The notes: generated by a model not told the origin, from the letters alone. Positions 27,610 to 37,063 are shown, counted from the first letter of the stretch. The stretch is DNA of 64,000 nucleotides from Roseimicrobium gellanilyticum (GCF_003315205.1 NZ_QNRR01000020.1:1-64000); one strand, 5' to 3'. Program-made: numbers and translations.

Positions 27610-29094
27610 TCACGCGAGATCCTCCAGAAGGAGTCGTGAGCTGATCCTGGCGGATTCAAATATTACCGGCAGCCCGCTCCCGGGGTGAGTTCCACCTCCT
27701 ACAAGATACATCCCATCAAATTCTTCAAATCGGTTTCTCGGCCGAAGGTGCAACATCTGGGAAAAACTGTGGGCGAGATTGAAGGTCGCACCTCTGTAAA
27801 TGTCCACCTTCTGTTCCCAGTCTTGAGGTGTGATGATCCGTTCAAAGCGGAGCCGTTTCTCAATATCCGGAACCCCAATTTTTGCCAGTTGCTTAAGGGC
27901 AAGCGAGCGGTAGCGCATCTTCTCTTTGTTCCAGTCTACATTAGGATGCTGATGGGTAACGGGTAGAAGGACGTAAAGGGCGCTGTGGCCGCGCGGGGCC
28001 ATGGTGTCATCAGTCGTAGCCGTGTTGGCAACATAGAATGATGGGTCGTCCGAGAGCACGTGCCGCTCCTCAATATCCTGCAGGTTACGCCGGTAATCCT
28101 TGGCCACATAGATGTTGTGGTGCGTGAGATTCTCGAAGCGACCTTCAACTCCTAAATACAACATGAAAGTGGAGCATGAGTACCGCTTACGAGATAAAGT
28201 AGCATCACTCCACTTTCTTCTAAGTTGTGGCGCCACCAGTTTGGACATTGCGTGAGCAAAATCCGCGTTCACCACAACGGCATCAGCGAGTTCCTCGCCA
28301 TGCTTCGTGCGGACGCCTACAGCACGCTTACCTGTGAAGATGATCTGTTCGACTGCAGTATCGAGATGAATCTTCACACCAAGCTCACGGGCGATCCTCG
28401 CCATATTCTCGGTGAGGGCGCTACAACCACCCGTGGGGTGCCAGATCCCGTGTTCGTATTCCAGGAAGGAAAGGATGGAGAACAGGCTTGGGCACTGGAA
28501 GGGCGACATCCCTAGGTACTTGGACTGAAATGTGAATGCCAGTTGAATGCGCGGGTCATGAAAGAAATCCGCAAGCTCCTGATGAAGGGACTTCCAGGGC
28601 TTCAGGAACGGCAGGACAGCGAGAAGACGGGCGCTGAGAAGGCTCGTCCAGCCTTGGAAAGGGGTTTGCAGACACGGGGCGAACTTCTCAAGCTTCACCC
28701 GATTGTGAGCCATGAATTGGCGGAATCTCGGAGCGTCTTCGGGCGACAGACGCGCGATCTCTGAACACATCCGTTCTATGTCTGAGGTAGCGTTAATCTC
28801 ACCTCCGGCTCCAAAAGTGATCCGGTATTGCGGGTCCAGTCTTTGCATCGGCACTTCGGTAAAGAGGTCTTTGCCGACTGCTTGAAAGATCTCCTGCAGA
28901 ACTTGGGGATACAGAAAGAACGTGGGCCCCAAATCGAAGCGATAACCATCACCTTCGATGCATGAAGTGCGCCCTCCCACACGGGGTTGCTTCTCCAAAA
29001 CCGTGACCTCAAGCCCTTCCTTTGCTAATAGCATCGCAGTGGCAAGCCCCCCCGGGCCAGCTCCAATGATCAATACGCGTTTAGGTTTCGCCAT
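27610..29094 (-). CDS. crtN: FAD-dependent C30 carotenoid desaturase (CrtN-like)
   Basis: The 494-aa protein has the FAD-binding motif RVLIIGAGPGGLATAMLLAK at the N-terminus and the C-terminal V-G-G-G-T-H-P-G-S-G-L-P signature of CrtI/CrtN desaturases. The ATG at 29094 is chosen; a frame extends 66 codons upstream into the aldehyde dehydrogenase gene. Given the company (CrtP-, CrtQ-, CrtO- and aldehyde-dehydrogenase-like genes) the likely reaction is stepwise dehydrogenation of a C30 precursor such as dehydrosqualene or squalene. CrtN and CrtP are paralogues; this one is assigned CrtN because its C-terminus lacks the V-N-P-G-G-G-M-P variant of the other copy. Confidence 0.85.
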   Translation of the reverse strand: MAKPKRVLIIGAGPGGLATAMLLAKEGLEVTVLEKQPRVGGRTSCIEGDGYRFDLGPTFFLYPQVLQEIFQAVGKDLFTEVPMQRLDPQYRITFGAGGEINATSDIERMCSEIARLSPEDAPRFRQFMAHNRVKLEKFAPCLQTPFQGWTSLLSARLLAVLPFLKPWKSLHQELADFFHDPRIQLAFTFQSKYLGMSPFQCPSLFSILSFLEYEHGIWHPTGGCSALTENMARIARELGVKIHLDTAVEQIIFTGKRAVGVRTKHGEELADAVVVNADFAHAMSKLVAPQLRRKWSDATLSRKRYSCSTFMLYLGVEGRFENLTHHNIYVAKDYRRNLQDIEERHVLSDDPSFYVANTATTDDTMAPRGHSALYVLLPVTHQHPNVDWNKEKMRYRSLALKQLAKIGVPDIEKRLRFERIITPQDWEQKVDIYRGATFNLAHSFSQMLHLRPRNRFEEFDGMYLVGGGTHPGSGLPVIFESARISSRLLLEDLA

Positions 29095-29165
29095 GCGATT
29101 CTTCCTACGCCACCGGCGGCGAACTGGATACCATCCCGCTAAAGATATTTTTCTGCCCTGGGGTT

Positions 29166-30572
29166 TCAGCGTCCCAACAGAAAGCGTCCGGCCTTTTTCA
29201 ACATCGTCAGCGAGGTCTTCATAGGGGGGTAGCGGAACGCTGAGTCGAAGCGGAATCCGCGGTTCATGACCGCCCGCTGGTGTGAGAAACACTCAAACCC
29301 GTACTTTCCATGGTACATCCCCATCCCGCTTTGTCCGAGCCCTCCGAAGGGAAGACATTTTCCCATCATGTGCAGCAGTGTGTCGTTAACGCAAACACCC
29401 CCCGAGCGGACCTCTCGGAGAACGGCGTCCTGAGTTTCCTTGTCCTCCGTGAACAGGTACATAGCCAAGGGAGTGGGGCGGCTGCGTAGGTACGATATCG
29501 CTTCCGCAATCTCGTCGAAAGTCGCCACGGGAAGGATGGGTCCGAAGATCTCCTCCTGCAAAACAGGATCATTTTCGGAAACATTCGTAAGGATCGTAGG
29601 GGAAATGTACAAGTCACTTGCTTCATGGTGCCCGCCGTAAAAGGTCTCGCCTGAAGCCAGATAGCCAACCAGCCGCTCATGATGCCGCCGGTTGATGATC
29701 CTCGAGTAGTCAGCGCTGCGGCGAGGATCTTCGCCGTAGAATTCCTTGATGCTTCTACTCAGGCTCTCCAGGAATTGTTCTTTCACCCGGCGGTCCACCA
29801 GGACGAAATCCGGGGCGGTACAGGTTTGGCCGGCGTTAAGGAATTTCCCCCAGACTATGCGCCGCGCCGCAATTTCGATGGGAACGTCCGCACAAACAAT
29901 GCAAGGCGACTTGCCGCCCAGCTCAAGAGTTACTGGTATCAATCGATCAGCTGCACAGGCCATCACTTCGCGCCCGCGCTCGGTGCTTCCCGTAAAGAAG
30001 ATCTTTTGGAATGGTTGCTTCAGGCATGCGGCGGCCACAACGCCATCACCTTCTACGACGGCCACATACTCCGGAGGGTAGATGGACGAGACGAGCCTCG
30101 CGATGGCCTCAGAAGTGGCGGGTGACAGCTCTGAAGGCTTCAGCACTGCGCAGTTTCCGGCGGCAATCGCGCTGACCAACGGGGTGAGTATAAGCTGGAG
30201 TGGATAGTTCCATGGCCCCATGATGAGGACCACGCCGTATGGCTCCTGCTGGCAGCTCGACCGTGCAGGCCACGCCAGCACAGGAGTGGGCACCCGTCTG
30301 GGCTTTGCCCAGCGGCCTATATGCTTCATGGCATAGGCTGCCTCGCTTTCCACGAATGCCACCTCGGCGAGGTAGGTCTGCTCCGGAGAACGGCCCAGGT
30401 CCCGATATACGGCTTTTAGAAGGTCGTCCCCGTGCGCGGAGAGTCCCTCAAGCAGTATCGAGAGCATGTTCTGCCGGAAACCGGTCGGACGAGTAACGCC
30501 GGACCGGAAAAAATTTTTCTGGCTCTGAACGATTTTTGTCAGGTCCACGATCAACCGTTGGTGGGATTCCAA
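29166..30572 (-). CDS. Aldehyde dehydrogenase, probable carotenoid aldehyde oxidase
   Basis: The 468-aa protein belongs to the short ALDH class (ALDH3-like): MGPWNYPLQLILTPLVSAIA, FFTGSTERG, catalytic Glu in LELGGKSPCIV and catalytic Cys in NAGQTCTAPD. A C-terminal hydrophobic/basic tail (MLKKAGRFLLGR) could associate with membrane. The frame opens at a TTG; a GTG at 30548 is an alternative. It sits directly upstream of crtN and matches the role of AldH/CrtNc, which oxidises the terminal aldehyde of C30 carotenoids to the acid before glycosylation. Its start is only about 18 bp from the divergent TPR gene start. Confidence 0.85.
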   Translation of the reverse strand: MESHQRLIVDLTKIVQSQKNFFRSGVTRPTGFRQNMLSILLEGLSAHGDDLLKAVYRDLGRSPEQTYLAEVAFVESEAAYAMKHIGRWAKPRRVPTPVLAWPARSSCQQEPYGVVLIMGPWNYPLQLILTPLVSAIAAGNCAVLKPSELSPATSEAIARLVSSIYPPEYVAVVEGDGVVAAACLKQPFQKIFFTGSTERGREVMACAADRLIPVTLELGGKSPCIVCADVPIEIAARRIVWGKFLNAGQTCTAPDFVLVDRRVKEQFLESLSRSIKEFYGEDPRRSADYSRIINRRHHERLVGYLASGETFYGGHHEASDLYISPTILTNVSENDPVLQEEIFGPILPVATFDEIAEAISYLRSRPTPLAMYLFTEDKETQDAVLREVRSGGVCVNDTLLHMMGKCLPFGGLGQSGMGMYHGKYGFECFSHQRAVMNRGFRFDSAFRYPPMKTSLTMLKKAGRFLLGR

Positions 30573-30590
30573 CGTATACGAAAGCGAGTC

Positions 30591-31373
30591 ATGAAAAGGC
30601 GCATCGTTCTACCTCTTTCCGGACTGGCGTTGTTTCTGGTGTTTTCGGGCACTGCGCTGGTGGCATCTGCATCTGAAGTTAACAAGGGAGTGCGAGAGTT
30701 CCGAGAGGCTTACGCGTCATGGAACGCTGATGCTTTCGCACAGGCCGCGGGTACAGTCTCTAAAGCCGCAGCGAGTGACGGTGCTTCCGCCGAAGTGTAC
30801 CACTGGCTTGGGGTGATTCAGTTCCACCAGATGCTTCAAAAGCGGAGTGAGTCGGGAAGCAGTGCGTCGACACCTGCGGTGGTAAAATTCCGCGAAGCGG
30901 CTATCGAGACGCTTACCCGTGCACTTCAAAAGGATGCGAAGGATGCTGAGGCACACGCCATGCTTGGAACGATGATGGGCATGAAGGTGGATGGCATGCT
31001 AAGCGGGCTCCGCTTTGGTCCCTCCATATCGCGGCATCAGGACCAAGCTCTGGCACACGGCACGGACAATCCTAGGGTGCAATACCTCCTCGGCGCCGCA
31101 AAGTATCATACAGCCAAGGACAAGGATGGCTTTGAGTCTGCCCTTAAGTCTTTGCAAACTGCGGAGCGTCTCTTTGAAACCGAGAACAAGGAGCCGGCAG
31201 GCGAAGAAAATGCTCGGTGGGGCTACGATGCATGCCTGGTATTTCTGGGCCGTACCGAGGAAGCGCTCGGGAACCGGGAGAAGGCCGCCGGCTACTTCCG
31301 CAAAGCACTTTCTGTCCGGCCTAACGACGATGGCGCCAAAGAAGGACTGAAACGGACTGCCAGTTCAACCTGA
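30591..31373 (+). CDS. Exported TPR protein in the carotenoid cluster
   Basis: This 260-aa protein begins with a clear signal peptide (residues 1-27, LSGLALFLVFSGTALVASAS) and then TPR-like helices: YHWLGVIQFHQMLQKR, ALQKDAKDAEAHAMLGTMMG, LEALGNREKAAGYFRKALSV. The ATG at 30591 is chosen because a longer frame from 30432 would run across the divergent gene's start. It is the first gene of the plus-strand arm, 10 bp before the crtP-like gene. TPR proteins usually scaffold protein contacts; a role in organising envelope pigment assembly is an inference from context. Confidence 0.82.
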   Translation: MKRRIVLPLSGLALFLVFSGTALVASASEVNKGVREFREAYASWNADAFAQAAGTVSKAAASDGASAEVYHWLGVIQFHQMLQKRSESGSSASTPAVVKFREAAIETLTRALQKDAKDAEAHAMLGTMMGMKVDGMLSGLRFGPSISRHQDQALAHGTDNPRVQYLLGAAKYHTAKDKDGFESALKSLQTAERLFETENKEPAGEENARWGYDACLVFLGRTEEALGNREKAAGYFRKALSVRPNDDGAKEGLKRTASST

Positions 31374-31383
31374 CCCAGGACCT

Positions 31384-32868
31384 ATGCCCCAGAGGAAAGC
31401 AATTGTGATCGGTGCTGGGCTCGGCGGCATTTCTGCGGCCGTATCCCTCAAGCAGGAAGGATATGAAGTAGCCATCTTCGAGAAGAACAGCCAGATCGGC
31501 GGCAAGCTCAACGTGCACAGGGAGCGCGGCTACTCTTTCGATCTTGGGCCTTCCATCCTGACGCTTCCACACATCTTTCGGAGGCTCTTCGAGAGATCGG
31601 GAAAGAATCTGGAGGATTATATACCTATCCGGACAGTGAGGCCTCACTGGAGGAACTTTTTTGAGGACGGCACAGTCGTGGATTTGTATCCGGAGGCGGA
31701 CAAAATGGCAGCGGAGGCGCTAAAGGTCGGCGAACCGTACGAGAACGTGGAGCGATTTTTGAAGTATTCAGCGGACCTCTATGACCTTACGAACGATGGT
31801 TACTTCGAGCAGGGTCTCGACAATTGGCGCGAATTCGGAAAACACTATGGGCTGTGGAAATTTCCTCAGTTCGATCTGTTTCGCAACATGCACAGCGGAG
31901 TTGCGTCGCACTTCGACACCCGCTATTTCAGGGACGTTTTTGATTTTTTCATCAAGTATGTTGGCTCGTCGGCGTTCCGCGCTCCTGCCTTCATGAACTC
32001 GATGGCGACGATCCAGTTTCGCTACGACCTCTGGTATGTAGATGGAGGGCTCTACAACATCGCTGTTGGCCTGGGCCGCCTCATGGAAGAACTGGGAGTA
32101 AAGGTGCATCTGGAGTCCGCTGTAGAGGAAGTGCGCCGTGAGGGAGGCAGGGTTACCGGTATCGTGGTCGGTGGAGAATTCCATGCGGCCGATGTGGTGA
32201 TTTCGAACATGGAAGTCATTCCGGCGTACAAGGAACTTCTCGGTGAAGAAGGGGCCTTCACGCGCAAACTTGAAAAACGCCTGGAGCCAGCTTGTTCAGG
32301 ACTCATCATAGATCTGGGGCTGGACCGTCAATACCCTCAACTGGCTCACCACAATTTCTTCTTCAGTGATGATCAGCGCGAACATTTTCGCACGGTGTTT
32401 GAGAAACGCGAATTACCCCACGACCCCACCCTCTATGTGGTTGCAGCGTCCCGAACGGATGCAACGGTGGCCCCACAAGGATGCGACGCTCTAAAGATCT
32501 TGCCGCACATCCCCTACATCGACGACGAACACCCGCTCAGCCGAGCCGACTACGAAGCCCTCAAGGATCGGGTGCTGGAAAAGCTGGAGCGCATGGGACT
32601 TGAGAATTTGAGGCAACATGTCGTGGTCGAACATGTTTGGACACCGCTCGACATTCGCGAACAGTACAACTCGAATAAAGGTTCCATTTACGGGGTGGTG
32701 AGCGACCGCTGGAAGAATTTGGCATTCAAGGCACCAAAACAGAGCACCAAATATCCCAATCTTTTCTTTGTGGGAGGTTCGGTTAATCCCGGGGGAGGGA
32801 TGCCGATGGTAGTGCTGTGCGGACAGAATGTGGCCAAGAAGGTGGTCGCCTGGCATGCGCAATGTTGA
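31384..32868 (+). CDS. crtP: C30 carotenoid oxygenase (CrtP-like, desaturase paralogue)
   Basis: The 494-aa protein has the N-terminal FAD motif AIVIGAGLGGISAAVSL and the C-terminal block YNSNKGSIYGVVSDRWKN, followed by FFVGGSVNPGGGMPMV. To my knowledge this block is typical of diaponeurosporene/diapolycopene oxygenases (CrtP/CrtNb) and not of desaturases. Such enzymes oxidise the terminal methyl group to an aldehyde. An AGGA ribosome binding site precedes the ATG by 6 bp. The stop overlaps the start of the glycosyltransferase gene. It pairs with the aldehyde dehydrogenase, which would finish the oxidation to the carboxylic acid. Confidence 0.87.
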   Translation: MPQRKAIVIGAGLGGISAAVSLKQEGYEVAIFEKNSQIGGKLNVHRERGYSFDLGPSILTLPHIFRRLFERSGKNLEDYIPIRTVRPHWRNFFEDGTVVDLYPEADKMAAEALKVGEPYENVERFLKYSADLYDLTNDGYFEQGLDNWREFGKHYGLWKFPQFDLFRNMHSGVASHFDTRYFRDVFDFFIKYVGSSAFRAPAFMNSMATIQFRYDLWYVDGGLYNIAVGLGRLMEELGVKVHLESAVEEVRREGGRVTGIVVGGEFHAADVVISNMEVIPAYKELLGEEGAFTRKLEKRLEPACSGLIIDLGLDRQYPQLAHHNFFFSDDQREHFRTVFEKRELPHDPTLYVVAASRTDATVAPQGCDALKILPHIPYIDDEHPLSRADYEALKDRVLEKLERMGLENLRQHVVVEHVWTPLDIREQYNSNKGSIYGVVSDRWKNLAFKAPKQSTKYPNLFFVGGSVNPGGGMPMVVLCGQNVAKKVVAWHAQC

Positions 32869-33908
32869 TACTGCTCGCCATTACTCTGGTGTTGTGGTCA
32901 GCAGGATTTGCTCTCCTGGTAAAGTTGAAGCCTGCCCATCGTCGGAATGGCACTCCCGCTGGAGGCAAAGAACTTAGTGTCAGCATCATTATTCCTGCTC
33001 GGAATGAAGAAGAGAATTTGCCGCGTCTGCTGGCCTCGCTGCAGCACCAGTCACACGCATTGCACGAGATCATCGTGGTAGATGACGAGTCAAGCGACCG
33101 AACCGCAGAAATTGCTGCAGAGTTGGGAGCAAGAGTAGTTAGCTCAGCGCCACTGCCCGAAGGATGGCGAGGCAAACCTTGGGCTTGCCATCAGGGCGCA
33201 GGTGCCTCTAGCGGAAGCCATCTACTCTTCGTTGACGCCGACACCTGGGTTGAAGAGAATGGGCTACAGAGTCTGCTCGATGCCTACCAGGGAGGTGCAT
33301 TGTCGGTGGGACCTTGGCACGCCGTAAGGGAACCTTATGAGGAACTCTCTTTGTTCTTCAATCTTAATATGGTCTTCGGCACAGTACCTCAGGGCTTGTT
33401 CGGACAGGTGCTCCTGTTAGACCGAAAAAGTTACGTGCGTGCAGGAGGCCATGAGATTGTTAAAGGCTTCGTGCTCGAAAACGTCATGCTCGCCCACCAC
33501 CTTCGGCGAGCGGGGGTGGCGGTGCGCAGCATACTGGGAAAGCGTCAGTTTTCTTTTCGAATGTACCCCCGTGGTTTTTCAGAGCTGGTGCTCGGTTGGG
33601 TCAAAGGGTTTGCCTCTGGGGCCAAAAGCACGCCCCGCGGCACACTTGCGATTAGCATCGCTTGGATGACCAGCTTGGCGTTCGTCCCGCTAGGCTGGAT
33701 AATAACGGGAGAGCATGTTTGGGGGGCCACCTATCTTCTGTGCGCGGTGCAGGTCGGCTGGATGGGCCAGACCGTTGGCGGTTTTCGACCACTGGCCTCG
33801 GTCTTTTATCCCGTCCAGCTTCTGTTCTTCTTTGCTGTGTTTGGAATGTCACTGACAACGTTGGGGAGGACTGTCGGTTGGAAGGGGCGCCACTTCAATG
33901 CACGTTGA
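32862..33908 (+). CDS. crtQ: Family-2 glycosyltransferase, CrtQ-like
   Basis: The 348-aa membrane protein has an N-terminal hydrophobic segment (about 1-22), a GT-A domain (SVSIIIPARNEEENLPRLLA, IIVVDDESSDRT, metal-binding D-A-D in LFVDADTWVEENG) and three to four C-terminal hydrophobic segments. The ATG at 32862 overlaps the last codons of crtP; a frame opening at 32817 is rejected. CrtQ esterifies glucose to the carboxyl group of diaponeurosporenoic acid in staphyloxanthin synthesis. Gene order crtP-crtQ-crtO supports that assignment. The sugar used here is unknown. Confidence 0.85.
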   Translation: MLILLAITLVLWSAGFALLVKLKPAHRRNGTPAGGKELSVSIIIPARNEEENLPRLLASLQHQSHALHEIIVVDDESSDRTAEIAAELGARVVSSAPLPEGWRGKPWACHQGAGASSGSHLLFVDADTWVEENGLQSLLDAYQGGALSVGPWHAVREPYEELSLFFNLNMVFGTVPQGLFGQVLLLDRKSYVRAGGHEIVKGFVLENVMLAHHLRRAGVAVRSILGKRQFSFRMYPRGFSELVLGWVKGFASGAKSTPRGTLAISIAWMTSLAFVPLGWIITGEHVWGATYLLCAVQVGWMGQTVGGFRPLASVFYPVQLLFFFAVFGMSLTTLGRTVGWKGRHFNAR

Positions 33909-34389
33909 ACTTTCAATCTTCTGGACCATCTTTTGCAACGTTACAGGATGGGCTGCAATCCAGATCGGATTGGCCTGGATATTCACACGACTCCCTGCGC
34001 GGTGGTTCGCGCCGCCCGGAATTCTTGGGTGGGAACACAATGGGGACGTTTACCAGCGTGCGTTCCGAATCAAAAAGTGGAAAAAGCTTCTTCCAGACGG
34101 GGCTTCGTGGTTCGAAGGCGGTTTCGCAAAAAGAAGGCTGTCCGGCTCGGAACGGGCCTACCTACAACGGTTTTTGCAAGAGACCTGGCGGGGGGAAATG
34201 TGTCACTGGACCGTTCTTGCATGGACGCCATTGTTCTTTACGTGGAATCCACTTTGGGGAGACTGCGTTGTCGTCGCCTATGCCATCGTCTCAAATATTC
34301 CTTGTATTCTTGTTCAACGTTACAATCGTGCGCGCCTTGCGAGGCTCATAAGTTTACGTGAGCGCGCTCATGCGACAGTACCGCGGTAG
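33898..34389 (+). CDS. crtO: CrtO-like carotenoid glycoside acyltransferase
   Basis: The 163-aa membrane protein has two to three hydrophobic segments and the central conserved block I-K-K-W-K-x-x-L-P-D-G-A-S, then KRRLSG, YLQRFLQETWRGEMCHW and SNIPCILVQRYNRARLARL. These match my recollection of the glycosyl-4,4'-diaponeurosporenoate acyltransferase family (CrtO of staphyloxanthin synthesis), which is of similar length. It overlaps crtQ by 11 bp and is the last gene of the plus arm. It would add a fatty acyl chain to the sugar, anchoring the pigment in the membrane. Confidence 0.83.
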   Translation: MHVELSIFWTIFCNVTGWAAIQIGLAWIFTRLPARWFAPPGILGWEHNGDVYQRAFRIKKWKKLLPDGASWFEGGFAKRRLSGSERAYLQRFLQETWRGEMCHWTVLAWTPLFFTWNPLWGDCVVVAYAIVSNIPCILVQRYNRARLARLISLRERAHATVPR

Positions 34390-34392
34390 CGC

Positions 34393-34409
34393 CTTCCTTC
34401 GAAAGGAAG
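34393..34409 (+). terminator. Small hairpin after the crt plus arm
   Basis: The arms CTTCCTT and AAGGAAG form a 7-bp stem with a 3-nt loop, beginning 3 bp after the crtO stop. The T-run that follows is short, so it may be a weak terminator. Confidence 0.4.
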
Positions 34410-34845
34410 ACTTCTATTGGCGTCAACTCGGTTGTCATGTTTTTGCAAACATTTCGTTTGCGTCCTTGAGCCAGCGTTTTTGTGGACTCTAGTTATTCGG
34501 ATCAGAACGATATCTGATTGCCAGTGAAATGCGGACAGCGGGCACCGCGCTTGAGGCCTATGGCACGGAATCATTCCCATTTTTCCGCTCCGGCAGACTA
34601 TTGAAAGCAACGGTGAGCCATCTCAAGCGTGCGTGGATGCCAACCCGTCGTACAAGGGCGTGTACGCTTTCGCCACAGTTACCCTATTGTTGCCTCTATG
34701 GCAAAGCACTCCATGAGCTGCGACCTTCCCTTGGCCGCATGGACCGTTGAAGCTTGAAAGCTCCCCGCTCTACCAAGTCGATACGCCGCTCACCCAGAGC
34801 TAAATCCGAACACCACGCCACCGCACGTGAGGCTCAGAGCCGCAC
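34410..34845. other. Intergenic region, nothing recognised
   Basis: About 435 bp separate the carotenoid cluster from the convergent UbiB-like gene. Only short frames without family resemblance were found, and no RNA gene or repeat was recognised. Confidence 0.5.
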
Positions 34846-36486
34846 CTAACGATCCCTCCAAATAGTCCGGAGCAGACGAGTTCCCAGCAAGCCGCTGAAA
34901 ACAACAAAGAGCACGCCAGGCACCGAATGGCCACCCACCAAAGGAGGCACTTTGTTGCTCAGCATGAGCGAGGCCCCAAGAAACAGCGAGCTACAAATCA
35001 TCCCCATGACCAGCCGGTTCACCACGGGTTCCAATCGCCGATGTTCCAGGTGCACGTCGAATTTCCCCTCCCTCACCTGCTGGAATAGTTCAGAGAGCCC
35101 GCGAGGAAGGTTCTGCGCGAGGTCATTCCATTCGTTCAGCAACCGGTGGAGCTTCTTCACCTTTCGCCGCGGAGAAAGCTGGCGCAGGAAAATATCCTTC
35201 TGATACGGGGCAATGATGGTGCTGATGTTGATCTGCGGACTCAGCAGTTTGGCGGTACCGTCCAGCATCACCAGCACCTTGATGATCTGGGCCAGAGTGC
35301 TGGGCAAGATAAGGCGATAGCGGGAAATGCATCGAGCTATTTCATTGAGCGCATTCCCGAGCTCAAAATGATCGAGAGGCTCGCCTCCATAAAACGAGAT
35401 GAAATCAGCTAGGTCAGCGCTGAAGGCTGCCTCATCGAACCCGGGCGGCGGAGTACACAGCCGGGTAAGGATGCGGGCCAGCAGCCGCGCGTCCAGAGCG
35501 GCCACTGCCAGCAGGATTTCTTCGACGTTCTCTCGCAAGCCTTCGTCGATACGGCCCACCATCCCGCAGTCGACAATGCCGAGCACTCCCCCTTCCATCA
35601 CCAGAATGTTTCCGGGATGCGGATCCGCGTGGTAAAAGCCATCGCGAAAAATCATATCCATCCACAAGGTGGCGCCGCGGCAGGCCAGTTCCTGGCGATC
35701 CACGCCCAGAAGTTCGATCTGCGCGGTGTCCCGGAGATTCGCACCTTGCAGAAGCTCCATCGTGAGTACACGGCTGGTGCTGAACTCGGCGTAGGCCCGC
35801 GGAAATCGCACCGATGCATTGGACGCGAAACTCGTGGCAAATTCCCGCAGGTTTCTCTGCTCCCGTCTGAAATCGAGTTCACGCAACAGTGAACGATGAA
35901 ATTCGCCCACGATCGCGGCAGGCTGATACCGCCTGAGTTCGGCTGACTTCTCTGCAAACTCAGCCAGCCACCGCAGGATGTCGAGATCCGCCAGGATGCG
36001 ATTCTCGATGTCCGGATGCTGCACCTTCACCACTACTTCGGTGCCATTGTGCAGACGGGCTCGATGCACCTGTCCTATCGAGGCAGAGGCCATCGGGGTT
36101 GGAGAGAACTCCGCAAAAACCTCGTCGACAGGTTTTCCCAATTCCGCGCTCACCGTCGCCATGGCGACCTCTGGAGCATCGGGAGGCACATCAGTCTGCA
36201 GCTTCACCAGTTCTTCGGCGATTTCCCAACCGATGACGTCGCCGCGCGTACTCAACATCTGCCCGAGCTTGATGAAGGTGGTTCCCAACTCCGTAACAGC
36301 CAGTCGAATGCGTGCCGGCCGGGGTTGGTCCGTAAGCATCTTCCCATCCCGGTCCGTGAAGTACTTCTTCGGGAGTTCAAATCCGGAATGCGCCAGCCAG
36401 TCGGCCAGACCATACTTCGCCAGGATGCCTGCCACCTCCGCAGCGCGGTGGGCGTGACGCGTAAGCTGCTCTGGAATCAAGCTCAT
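34846..36486 (-). CDS. ABC1/UbiB-family atypical kinase
   Basis: The 546-aa protein has the ABC1 signatures: the K-x-G-Q motif in FIKLGQMLSTRGDVI, ASIGQVHRARL, nucleotide-binding Lys in VVVKVQHPDIE, the catalytic HADPHPGNILV and the metal-binding D-C-G in GIVDCGMVGRID. Two transmembrane helices close the protein (about residues 490-540). The ATG at 36486 is preferred; a frame opens 31 codons upstream without similarity to the family. UbiB/COQ8 proteins support quinone or isoprenoid lipid metabolism, which is interesting beside an isoprenoid pigment cluster, but the gene is in opposite orientation and may be unrelated. Confidence 0.9.
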   Translation of the reverse strand: MSLIPEQLTRHAHRAAEVAGILAKYGLADWLAHSGFELPKKYFTDRDGKMLTDQPRPARIRLAVTELGTTFIKLGQMLSTRGDVIGWEIAEELVKLQTDVPPDAPEVAMATVSAELGKPVDEVFAEFSPTPMASASIGQVHRARLHNGTEVVVKVQHPDIENRILADLDILRWLAEFAEKSAELRRYQPAAIVGEFHRSLLRELDFRREQRNLREFATSFASNASVRFPRAYAEFSTSRVLTMELLQGANLRDTAQIELLGVDRQELACRGATLWMDMIFRDGFYHADPHPGNILVMEGGVLGIVDCGMVGRIDEGLRENVEEILLAVAALDARLLARILTRLCTPPPGFDEAAFSADLADFISFYGGEPLDHFELGNALNEIARCISRYRLILPSTLAQIIKVLVMLDGTAKLLSPQINISTIIAPYQKDIFLRQLSPRRKVKKLHRLLNEWNDLAQNLPRGLSELFQQVREGKFDVHLEHRRLEPVVNRLVMGMICSSLFLGASLMLSNKVPPLVGGHSVPGVLFVVFSGLLGTRLLRTIWRDR

Positions 36487-36666
36487 TCGTGGTAGTACAG
36501 CAGTTGGGCGGCCCAGTCTTGTGCGATGGACATTGGCGAGCCGCAGCCACTCATTACCCATCCTCACCGATAAATCCACCGGTCATCGCCCTGGCCGCGT
36601 GACTGCAGGTTGGCATCGGACGCTCCCCATCCCGGTTGAACAGCCCCTCCCGGGGTCCGGCACTCA

Positions 36667-36885
36667 TCAGCGGCTCAGCATAACAAAGGCGATCACTGCC
36701 CCCACGGCGAACGCGACAGTGGCCGCCAGCAGCTCCCCCTTTCGTGAGCGGCCCTTGAAGACGAACAGCACCACAAGAAGCCCCACTACAGAGACCACGG
36801 CCATGACGAGGGCATTCCCCCACGCGGTGAGCACCAACATCACGGCCACGGCGATAGCTCCCCAAATGTCGGCTCGCTCCTTCAT
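36667..36885 (-). CDS. Small two-helix membrane protein, 72 aa
   Basis: The short protein begins MKERADIWGAIAV and contains two long hydrophobic stretches (about residues 8-46 and 52-70) separated by a basic turn FKGRSRKGE, so both ends may face the same side of the membrane. The composition is that of a true membrane protein rather than a random frame. No named family is recognised. It lies in the same orientation as and upstream of the UbiB-like gene, 180 bp away, so co-transcription is possible. Confidence 0.6.
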   Translation of the reverse strand: MKERADIWGAIAVAVMLVLTAWGNALVMAVVSVVGLLVVLFVFKGRSRKGELLAATVAFAVGAVIAFVMLSR

Positions 36886-37063
36886 AACAATTCAACGTCC
36901 AACACCCAGGACAACTTGAGCAGATATTGCCGACCACTGTGCAAGACTTGTGTTGGCACTCCTCCCGCCAAGTCGGGCTACAGACCCACATCTACCGCAT
37001 CATCTGGTTGTCGAGTTTCCTACGCGACCGTGAAACCCGCGAATCGATGCCGCTGCCGCGCCT

